Shown here one piece after another: positions 1-5,099 of a stretch of DNA of 5,099 bases. The translations under genes and the position numbers were made by a program. The stretch is from Phenylobacterium sp. Its GTDB lineage: Bacteria > Pseudomonadota > Alphaproteobacteria > Caulobacterales > Caulobacteraceae. The DNA is taken from assembly GCA_025350885.1 (NCBI GenBank), contig JANXXA010000096.1, positions 1 to 5,099 of the forward strand, read 5' to 3'. The first letter of the stretch is position 1. The number at the start of each line of letters is the position of its first letter. Under the pieces are notes generated by a model. The model was not told the DNA's origin and did no database searches. It worked only from the letters and a program-made list of their open reading frames with translations.

Positions 1-339
1 CAGCCGCAGGATGTCGTCGCGGTAGTGCGCCCCGTCCAGCCGCTCGGCCATCGGGGTCTCGACATCGTCGATGTCGGATATCTGGTCCTCGGGGGGCAGG
101 GCGGTCTGGCGGCGGGTCTTGCGCACCCCGTCCAGGGCGGCGTTGCGGCCGACCAGGATCAGCCAGGCGGCCGGGTCGCGCGGCGGCCCCTTGGTCGGCC
201 AGGTCCGTAGCGCCCTCAGACAGGCCTCCTGATAGGCCTCCTCGGCGGTGTCGAGGTCGCGGAAATAGCGCAGCAGGGCGCCGATCGCCTGGGGGCGGGC
301 CGAGGTCAGGGCGGCGTCGATCCAGGCTGGGTCGCTCAT
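1..339 (-). CDS. ECF RNA polymerase sigma factor, ECF42/SigJ-like (partial, N-terminal 113 codons)
   Basis: This is the N-terminal part of an extracytoplasmic-function sigma factor; the reading frame stays open to the window edge, so the C-terminal part lies outside. The start ATG is at 339-337. The visible protein begins MSDPAWIDAALTSARP and continues with the sigma region 2 pattern: LLRYFRDLDTAEEAYQEA (about residues 22-39), WPTKGPPRDPAAWLILVGRN (about 48-67), then ALDGVRKTRR, and ends at RDDILRL. The RDPAAWL...RNxALDxxR series followed by a DD(I/R)LRL segment is characteristic of the ECF42 group, whose members carry a long C-terminal helical extension (DUF6596) and sit next to YCII/DGPF genes, as here. 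The start overlaps the upstream YCII stop (ATGA), so translation is probably coupled; a weak GGAG lies at 354-351. The ECF42 assignment rests on family knowledge plus context. The signal sensed is unknown. Confidence 0.9.
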   Translation of the reverse strand, partial: MSDPAWIDAALTSARPQAIGALLRYFRDLDTAEEAYQEACLRALRTWPTKGPPRDPAAWLILVGRNAALDGVRKTRRQTALPPEDQISDIDDVETPMAERLDGAHYRDDILRL

Positions 340-719
340 TGGGCGGCGGTCTCCGCTGACAATCCGCCGGGCAGGAACAGGCGCAAAGGCCGGATTTCAT
401 AGGCGCCCCCGGGGTTCGCGCGGCCCAGGTCGCGGGCGACGCCCAACGCCTCGTCCAGGTCGTCGCAGTCGACGATATAGAAGCCCAGCAGCTGTTCCTT
501 GGTCTCGGCGAACGGGCCGTCGATCACCATCGGCGGGTCGCTCTTGCGCAGTGTGGTGGCCGCCGTCGTGGGCATCAGCCGCAGGGACGGGCCGAGCTTG
601 CCCTGGGCGGCGAGGCGGCCATGCACAACGCCCAGCCTGGCCATCACCGCGTCGTCCTCGTCCTTCGACCAGGAGAACACCGCCTCTTCGGAATTGTAGC
701 AGAGCAGGGCGTAAAGCAT
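336..719 (-). CDS. YCII/DGPF-domain protein linked to an ECF42 sigma factor
   Basis: A 127-residue cytoplasmic protein of the YCII-related (DGPF) family, small alpha/beta ferredoxin-like-fold proteins of unclear biochemical role. The family signature DGPFAETKEQLLGFYIVD occupies residues 67-84, with DGPF itself at 67-70. The N-terminus MLYALLCYNSEEAV matches the usual first beta strand, and the C-terminal GGAYEIRPL matches the last strand. The frame stays open upstream to 920, but the ATG at 719-717 is chosen because the family starts at this strand and GAGGAA sits 9 bases upstream (734-729). The length is normal for the family. Its TGA overlaps the start of the sigma gene by four bases. In ECF42 systems the DGPF gene is normally a target of the sigma factor and may modulate it, but no mechanism is established that I can name. 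There is no signal peptide. Confidence 0.93.
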   Translation of the reverse strand: MLYALLCYNSEEAVFSWSKDEDDAVMARLGVVHGRLAAQGKLGPSLRLMPTTAATTLRKSDPPMVIDGPFAETKEQLLGFYIVDCDDLDEALGVARDLGRANPGGAYEIRPLRLFLPGGLSAETAAQ

Positions 720-728
720 CGGCGGGGG

Positions 729-734
729 TTCCTC
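729..734 (-). promoter_or_regulatory. Ribosome binding site of the YCII gene
   Basis: GAGGAA read on the minus strand, 9 bases upstream of ATG 719-717. It decides the start of the YCII gene in favour of residue MLYALL rather than the longer open frame. Confidence 0.75.
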
Positions 735-745
735 GTCGGGCACAG

Positions 746-772
746 GACGCGCCAGACTATCGGTCTGCGACA
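746..772 (-). promoter_or_regulatory. Candidate ECF-type promoter for the YCII-sigma pair
   Basis: On the minus strand, TGTCGC (772-767) is followed after 17 bases by CGTC (749-746). This resembles the TGTC-type -35 and CGTC/CGAC-type -10 used by ECF41/ECF42 sigma factors (recalled from family knowledge, not computed). A start about 7 bases downstream of the -10 would give a leader of roughly 20 bases containing the GAGGAA ribosome binding site, which is compact and sensible. The spacer contains a small inverted repeat, CAGAC-tatcg-GTCTG (753-767 on the plus strand), that could be a protein site or chance. A second TGTCAC lies further upstream at 795-790. No experimental support is available. 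Confidence 0.45.
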
Positions 773-800
773 GCCCGGGCAAAAATCTCGTGACACGCCC

Positions 801-824
801 TTGCGTGGCGCAACGGCAGTTGCG
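801..824. repeat. TTGCG / CGCAA / TTGCG repeat cluster in the divergent intergenic region
   Basis: Three copies of a 5-base half site lie in 24 bases: TTGCG (801-805), its inverse CGCAA (809-813) and TTGCG again (820-824). The first two form an inverted repeat with a 3-base spacer and the last two an inverted repeat with a 6-base spacer, so either pairing is possible but not both. The outer copies are direct repeats offset by 19 bases. The location, about 85-105 bases before the copper monooxygenase gene and also upstream of the YCII gene, would suit an operator. GTCGAC (831-836) and TCGATCGA (881-888) are further short palindromes nearby. The function is inferred only. Confidence 0.35.
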
Positions 825-894
825 GCAGGTGTCGACCTTAAGAAATGTGCGTGCAATCCAAGCCAGGATAAGCTCGCGCTTCGATCGACCGGCT

Positions 895-900
895 GGGAGG
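895..900 (+). promoter_or_regulatory. Ribosome binding site of the copper monooxygenase gene
   Basis: GGGAGG, 7 bases before ATG 908-910. A second AGGAG abuts the ATG directly and is too close to act as the main site. I see no convincing plus-strand promoter between 775 and 894. TTGCGG at 820-825 could serve as a -35, but the hexamer 17 bases later (AAATGT) is poor. Confidence 0.7.
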
Positions 901-907
901 CCAGGAG

Positions 908-2995
908 ATGACCACGACACGCAAGGCCCGGATCGCGGGGTTCGGGGCAGTGGCTGTCACGGTGGCCGACGCCGCGCTCGTCCTGGGCGGTTCGCACCAT
1001 GGCCTGGCCCGCGCCGCCGCCGACGCGCCGCTGGCCGCGCCGGCGACGGTCGATGACTTCATGCTGGCCGACCAGAACCTGCTGGCGCGACAGCTCTACC
1101 GCATGGCCGACGACAAGGCCGTGGTGCTGGTGACCTATGCGAGCGGCGATGCGGCGATCCACGCCGACGCCAAGGCGCTGATGGCGCTGAAGGCCGACTT
1201 CGCCGGCAAGGGCGTCGACGTCCTGGCCGTCGACAGCCGCATCGGCGAGCGCCGCGAGGCCGTCATCGCCGACGCCAAGGCCGCCGGCCTCGATGTGCCG
1301 ATCCTGTTCGACTACGAGCAGCTGGTCGGCGAGGAACTCGGGGTCACCCGCGCCGGCGAGGTGATCGTCATCGACCCGCGAACCTGGACGGTCGCCTACC
1401 GCGGCCCGGTCACCGGCCCCGGCGGCGAGCCCTTCGTCAGGCAGGCGCTGGACGCCCTGACCGCCGGCCGCAAAGTCGCGCTCGCGCCGCACGCCGCGCG
1501 CGGCCAGGTCATCGCCTTCCCCGAACGCGCCCGGGCCGGAACCTTCGCGACCATCTCCTATGCCCGCACCATCGCCCCGATCATCCAGGCCAAGTGCGCC
1601 ACCTGTCATCAGCCGGGCGGGATCGGGCCGATGCCGCTCAACACCTATGAGCAGATCAAGGGCTTCTCGCCGATGATCCGCGAAGTGATCCGCACCCATC
1701 GGATGCCGCCCTATCTGGCCGACGAGACGGTGGGCGCGTTCCAGGACGACGACCGGCTGACGCCGACGCAGATGAAGACCCTGGTCCACTGGATCGACGC
1801 CGGCGCGCCGCGTGGCGCGGGCGAGGACCCGCTGAAGAAGGTCGCCTTCAAGGCACCGGACTGGCCGCTCGGCAAGCCCGACATCGTGCTCGACATCCCG
1901 GCCGTGAAGATTCCCGCCAGCGGCGTGCTCGACTATCAGCATCCGGTGGTGGCGATGACCATGCCGGAAGGCCGCTGGATGAAGGCCACGACCTTCCGCA
2001 TCTCCGACCGTCAGGTTGTGCACCACATCCTGTCCGGCACCGTGGATGTCGACCACCAGGGCAAGGACTTCAACGAGTCCCAATGGGGCGCCTCGCTGGG
2101 CGGCTATGGCCCCGGCCGCGGCTCCAACGTCCAGCCGACCGACACCGGCGTCTGGGTGCCGGCCGCCGGGGGCGTGGGCTTCCAGAACCACTACACGCCC
2201 TATGGCAAGGAAACGACCGAGAAGACCGAGATGGGCCTCTACTTCTACAAGAAGGGCGAGGAGCCGAAGTACGTCCTGCGGACCTTCCTGATCTTTGATT
2301 TCTCCATCGAGATCCCGGCGGGCGAGGAGTTCCACAAGGAGACCAGCTACGTCGAGTTCCCCGCCGACGCCATCCTCTATGGCATCACGCCCCACGCCCA
2401 TGTGCGCGGCGGCTCGACCCAGGTGTCGATCCTCTATCCCAACGGCAGGACGGAGGCGCTGCTCGCCCTGCCGCGTTACAATTTCAACTGGCAATACGAG
2501 TACTTCCTGAAGACGCCGCTGAAGGTGCCGGCCGGCTCGAAGATCCTGGCCCGCTGGACCTACGACAATTCCAGCCGCAATCCCGGCAACCCGGACCCCA
2601 CCAAGATCGTCCACATGGGTGAACAGACGTCCCAGGAAATGATGGCCACCTACCTGCACTACCGCTGGTCCGACGAGACGGTCGCCCATCAGACCCCTGA
2701 GCATGAGAAGGCGCTGGGCGCCAACCTGATGATGGGCATCCTCGACGACAACATGGACGGCAAGATCGAGTTCGCCGAGCTGAAGGGCGGCGCGCAGGGT
2801 CCCGTAGCGATGCTGAAAACCTATTTCGCCGTGATCGACGCCAACAAGGACGGGGCGCTGGATGCAGCCGAACTGACCGCGGCCGCCAAGCTGATGCCCC
2901 GGCGCGGCGGGCCTCGCCCGGCGCAGGTTCCCGCGGCGGCGCCCACGGCGGGTCCGGCGGCAACGCCGGCAGCCTCTGGCGGTGCGGCCAGGTGA
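908..2995 (+). CDS. Exported thioredoxin-like / cytochrome c / PHM-type copper monooxygenase / EF-hand protein
   Basis: A 695-residue multidomain redox protein. Residues 1-38 look like a signal peptide (RKAR then a hydrophobic stretch, AAA near 36-38), although Asp21 interrupts the hydrophobic core. Residues about 50-190 resemble an AhpC/TSA-redoxin domain, but the active-site segment reads VTYASGD with no cysteine. A c-type heme motif CATCH is at 230-234, with Met266 in HRMPPY as the likely axial ligand. Residues about 325-595 match a copper type II ascorbate-dependent monooxygenase (PHM/DBM) module: His372-His373 (VVHH) and His428 (NHYTPYG) for one copper, His496/His498 (PHAHVRGG) and Met578 (GEQTSQEMM) for the other. 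Two canonical EF-hand loops follow: DDNMDGKIEFAE (613-624) and DANKDGALDAAE (644-655). The tail (666-695) is Pro/Ala/Gly-rich. The only cysteines are the two of the heme motif. Likely role: periplasmic hydroxylation of an unknown substrate. Homologues with this architecture exist in Acidobacteria and Proteobacteria genomes as far as I recall, uncharacterised. The GGGAGG at 895-900 supports the start. Confidence 0.9.
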   Translation: MTTTRKARIAGFGAVAVTVADAALVLGGSHHGLARAAADAPLAAPATVDDFMLADQNLLARQLYRMADDKAVVLVTYASGDAAIHADAKALMALKADFAGKGVDVLAVDSRIGERREAVIADAKAAGLDVPILFDYEQLVGEELGVTRAGEVIVIDPRTWTVAYRGPVTGPGGEPFVRQALDALTAGRKVALAPHAARGQVIAFPERARAGTFATISYARTIAPIIQAKCATCHQPGGIGPMPLNTYEQIKGFSPMIREVIRTHRMPPYLADETVGAFQDDDRLTPTQMKTLVHWIDAGAPRGAGEDPLKKVAFKAPDWPLGKPDIVLDIPAVKIPASGVLDYQHPVVAMTMPEGRWMKATTFRISDRQVVHHILSGTVDVDHQGKDFNESQWGASLGGYGPGRGSNVQPTDTGVWVPAAGGVGFQNHYTPYGKETTEKTEMGLYFYKKGEEPKYVLRTFLIFDFSIEIPAGEEFHKETSYVEFPADAILYGITPHAHVRGGSTQVSILYPNGRTEALLALPRYNFNWQYEYFLKTPLKVPAGSKILARWTYDNSSRNPGNPDPTKIVHMGEQTSQEMMATYLHYRWSDETVAHQTPEHEKALGANLMMGILDDNMDGKIEFAELKGGAQGPVAMLKTYFAVIDANKDGALDAAELTAAAKLMPRRGGPRPAQVPAAAPTAGPAATPAASGGAAR

Positions 2996-3101
2996 CCTTC
3001 GCCGCCGGGGCGTGCATGCTGCGGATGCGCCGGGATTGACCGCGATACGATTGAAGACGTGTTCCGATTCAAGAAGAGCAGATTTTTCGGGGGGTTCCAC
3101 A
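2996..3101 (+). promoter_or_regulatory. Intergenic leader before the PQQ dehydrogenase; weak hairpin and possible promoter
   Basis: A 106-base gap, less GC-rich than its flanks from about 3045 to 3088. It contains an imperfect hairpin, GTGCAT (3012-3017) against ATGCGC (3025-3030) with a 7-base loop and one G-T pair. No T-run follows, so it is not a convincing terminator. TTGACC (3036-3041) could be a -35 box, but the hexamer 17 bases later (GTGTTC) is a poor -10. The two genes may therefore be co-transcribed, or the second may have its own weak promoter. The frame of the downstream gene is open across the gap (ATG 2982, GTG 3012), but the encoded residues precede the signal peptide and are unlikely to be translated. 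Confidence 0.3.
3089..3094 (+). promoter_or_regulatory. G-rich ribosome binding site before a TTG start
   Basis: Six consecutive G residues end 7 bases before TTG 3102-3104. They can pair with the anti-Shine-Dalgarno CCUCCU using G-U pairs. Together with the signal peptide that begins at this codon, this decides the start. No ATG, GTG or other TTG lies in frame between here and the cleavage site. Confidence 0.5.
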
Positions 3102-5069
3102 TTGCCGTCAGCTCGTAACCGGCTCTCCAGCCTGGCCCTCGCGGGCCTGTCCGCCGCGGCGTTCTGGGGCGCCGCCCAGGCCCAGACCCAGGGCCCGCCC
3201 CCCGGCGCCGCCATCTATGAAGCCCGCTGCAAGTCCTGCCACGAGGGCGGCGACCAACGCACGCCGGGTCGCGCGGCGCTGGCTCAGCGCACGCCTGACG
3301 ACATCGTCCATGCGCTCACCGGCGGGATCATGGCGCCGATGGCCCTGGGGCTGACCGACGCCGACAAACAGGCCGTCGCGGCCTATCTGACCACGGCTGC
3401 GGGACCGCAGGCCCAGGCTGCGCGCCGCGCCTCAGGCGCCGAGATGGTGCAGATCGCGGTCAAGGGTCCGAACGCGCCCGATCCCCGCTGCGCGTCCAAT
3501 CCGCCGATCCGGGCCACGCCTGGCGACTGGGCCAGCACGGGCATCGACGAGAGATCCTCGCGATTTCAGCGCCGGCCCGGCCTCACCGCCGCCGACCTGC
3601 CCCGGCTGAAGGTCAAGTGGTCCTACGCCATGACCGGCGGCGGGCAGCCCACGGTGATCGGCGACTGGCTGTTCGTCACCAACCGGTCGGGCAAGTTCTA
3701 CGCGCTCGACGCCCATACCGGCTGTGTCCACTGGTCGGTGGACGATCTGGTCTCGCGGACCACGCCGATGGTCATCCGCTCACCGATCTCGCCCAGCGGC
3801 TGGCTCACGGTGGTCGGCCAGAGCGACCGGCTCGTGCGCGCTTTCGACGCCCAGACCGGCAAGCAGCTGTGGCGTTCCGCCGAGCTCGAGACCCATCCGA
3901 TTTCGCTCCTGACCGGCTCGCCGGTAATCGCCGGCGACCGGCTGATCGTGCCGATCTCCTCGATCGAGGAGGCCGCGGCCATGAGCAAGAGCTACGCCTG
4001 CTGCACCTTCCGGGGCTCGCTGGCGGCGCTCGACCTGGCAACCGGCAAGCTGCTCTGGAAGACCGGCATGATCCCTGAACCGGCCAAGGTGATCCGCGAA
4101 AAAGACACCGGCCAGAAGCTCACCGGTCCGGCCGGCGCGGCGATCTGGGCGGCGCCTTCGCTCGATCTGAAGCGCGGTCAGGTCTACGTCGTCACCGGCG
4201 ACAGCTATACCGATGTGGACACCATCGGCCCCGACGCGGTCCTGGCGCTCGACATCAAGACCGGGGCGATCCGCTGGCGTCGTCAGGTGACCGAGCGCGA
4301 CAACTTCGTCATGGGCTGCGGGCCGACCTCGACCTCCGGCAACTGCCCGACGCCCATGGGTCCGGACTACGACTTCGGCGCCACGCCGATCCTGATGACG
4401 CTCAAGGGCGGCAAACAGGTGCTGGTCGCCGGCCAGAAATCCGGCATCGTCTATGGCCTGAACCCCGACACCGGCGCGATGGTCTGGAAGACCTCGGTGG
4501 GTAACGGCTCGGCGCTGGGCGGGGTCGAATGGGGCATCGGCGCGGACGACGCAAAGGTCTATGTGCCAATCTCCGACCTCGGTCTGATCTTCGCCGAACT
4601 TCGCAATCTGACGCCGGAAGCCAAGTCGATCTTCGGCGCCGGCAAGGTTCCTCCGGCCAAGCCCGGCCTCTACGCGCTCGATCCGGCCACCGGCAAGATC
4701 CTGTGGGCCACGCCCGCCCCCAAGGCTTCCTGCGTCTACGCCTCGGACAAGGGCAAGCCCAGCAACTGCATTCGCGCGCAGTCGGCGGCGCCGGCGGTCG
4801 TTCCCGGCATGGTCTTCGAGGGCGGCGTCGACGGCTGGTTCCGCGCCTATGACTCCAGGACCGGCAAGATCCTGTGGGAAGATTCCACCACCTCGCGCAC
4901 CTATGACACCGTCAATGGGATCAAGGGCCAGCCCGGCGGCGGCATCGACGGCATGGGCCCGACGGTGGCCAATGGCATGGTCTATGTGGTCAGCGGCAAC
5001 AATGGCGCAGCCCGCGTCGGCTCAAATGGGGTCAATGTCCTGCTGGCCTATTCGATCGACGGCAAGTAG
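3102..5069 (+). CDS. PQQ- and heme c-dependent alcohol dehydrogenase, polyvinyl-alcohol-dehydrogenase type
   Basis: A 655-residue periplasmic quinohemoprotein that oxidises an alcohol with PQQ and passes electrons to a built-in heme c. Residues 1-27 are a Sec signal peptide (PSARNR, hydrophobic core, AQA cleavage before QTQ). The cytochrome domain follows: CKSCH at 43-47, with an axial Met at 77 or 80 (GGIMAPM), then LTDADK. From about residue 150 comes a beta-propeller with seven docking motifs AxDxxTGxxxW, near 201, 247, 309, 382, 452, 525 and 582. The vicinal Cys300-Cys301 in YACCTFRGS resembles the disulfide ring over PQQ in quinoprotein alcohol dehydrogenases. GAAIWAAPSLD, CGPTS...NCP, PDYDFGATPIL and GGVEWGIGADD also match the polyvinyl alcohol dehydrogenase (cytochrome) family, including its usual length. 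Heme-first order separates it from type II quinohemoprotein alcohol dehydrogenases, where heme is C-terminal. The real substrate may be another secondary alcohol. An alternative ATG at 2982 overlaps the upstream gene and would bury the signal peptide. Confidence 0.9.
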   Translation: MPSARNRLSSLALAGLSAAAFWGAAQAQTQGPPPGAAIYEARCKSCHEGGDQRTPGRAALAQRTPDDIVHALTGGIMAPMALGLTDADKQAVAAYLTTAAGPQAQAARRASGAEMVQIAVKGPNAPDPRCASNPPIRATPGDWASTGIDERSSRFQRRPGLTAADLPRLKVKWSYAMTGGGQPTVIGDWLFVTNRSGKFYALDAHTGCVHWSVDDLVSRTTPMVIRSPISPSGWLTVVGQSDRLVRAFDAQTGKQLWRSAELETHPISLLTGSPVIAGDRLIVPISSIEEAAAMSKSYACCTFRGSLAALDLATGKLLWKTGMIPEPAKVIREKDTGQKLTGPAGAAIWAAPSLDLKRGQVYVVTGDSYTDVDTIGPDAVLALDIKTGAIRWRRQVTERDNFVMGCGPTSTSGNCPTPMGPDYDFGATPILMTLKGGKQVLVAGQKSGIVYGLNPDTGAMVWKTSVGNGSALGGVEWGIGADDAKVYVPISDLGLIFAELRNLTPEAKSIFGAGKVPPAKPGLYALDPATGKILWATPAPKASCVYASDKGKPSNCIRAQSAAPAVVPGMVFEGGVDGWFRAYDSRTGKILWEDSTTSRTYDTVNGIKGQPGGGIDGMGPTVANGMVYVVSGNNGAARVGSNGVNVLLAYSIDGK

Positions 5070-5099
5070 CGGCCGGGCCATGCGCGTGGGGGCCCTCAT
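5070..5099. other. Short tail after the dehydrogenase stop
   Basis: Thirty bases with a possible short hairpin, GGGCC (5075-5079) against GGCCC (5091-5095) with an 11-base loop and no T-run visible before the window ends. Nothing else can be supported here. Confidence 0.2.

Noticed and set aside
499..911. Small plus-strand open frames opposite the YCII gene (499-699, 551-793, 621-911)
   Set aside because: They are shadows of the YCII gene or its intergenic region, with no motif, no ribosome binding site and atypical composition.
720..920. N-terminal extension of the YCII frame to 920 (194 residues)
   Set aside because: The extra 67 residues show no family similarity, would run through the intergenic region and overlap the divergent gene start; the good ribosome binding site and the conserved first strand both fit ATG 719.
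3012..3030. Hairpin after the copper monooxygenase gene as a rho-independent terminator
   Set aside because: The stem is only six pairs with one G-T pair and no T-run follows; the nearest T5 run (3083-3087) has no stem directly before it.
644..3214. An 856-codon open frame on the minus strand antisense to the copper monooxygenase gene
   Set aside because: It lies opposite a gene with unmistakable domains, has an Arg/Gly/His/Val-rich composition without recognisable motifs, and is what strong GC third-position bias produces in the opposite frame.
3102..5069. BamB-like outer membrane assembly factor or glucose/methanol dehydrogenase
   Set aside because: BamB has no heme domain; methanol and glucose dehydrogenases lack an N-terminal cytochrome c. 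The CKSCH domain first, then CCTFRG and seven docking motifs, fit the PVADH type.
5070..5099. Minus-strand ATG at 5099-5097 as the start of a further gene
   Set aside because: It would read into the end of the PQQ dehydrogenase gene and no recognisable protein follows.

Overview
The window is high-GC DNA (about two thirds G+C by eye) with dense, strongly codon-biased genes. Gene content and style suggest an alphaproteobacterium of the Caulobacterales/Sphingomonadales type. That assignment is an inference from composition and protein families, because no marker gene is present.

Layout. The left end (1-719) carries a minus-strand pair. It consists of a 127-residue YCII/DGPF-family protein (719-336) and, overlapping its stop codon by an ATGA tetranucleotide, the first 113 codons of an ECF sigma factor of the ECF42 (SigJ-like, DUF6596) type that runs off the window. 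This is the standard ECF42 pairing. A candidate ECF promoter with the form TGTCGC-N17-CGTC lies just upstream of the YCII gene. A divergent intergenic region (720-907) holds that promoter and a cluster of TTGCG/CGCAA inverted and direct repeats.

The right side (908-5069) carries two plus-strand genes for exported redox proteins. The first (908-2995, 695 aa) is a four-part protein: signal peptide, a thioredoxin/AhpC-like domain without any cysteine, a c-type cytochrome segment (CATCH), and a copper type II monooxygenase module of the PHM/DBM type with all six expected copper ligands visible. It ends in two canonical EF-hands and a Pro/Ala-rich tail. The second (3102-5069, 655 aa from a TTG start) is a quinohemoprotein dehydrogenase of the polyvinyl-alcohol-dehydrogenase type: signal peptide, cytochrome c domain (CKSCH), then a PQQ beta-propeller with seven AxDxxTGxxxW docking motifs and a vicinal Cys-Cys pair.

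How they may work together. Copper monooxygenases of this fold hydroxylate C-H bonds, and PQQ/heme dehydrogenases oxidise the resulting alcohols. The most interesting reading is therefore a two-step periplasmic oxidation module: hydroxylation by the heme-linked copper enzyme, then alcohol oxidation by the PQQ enzyme, with both feeding or drawing electrons through c-type hemes. The substrate cannot be read from the sequence. No RNA genes, mobile elements or CRISPR arrays are seen.
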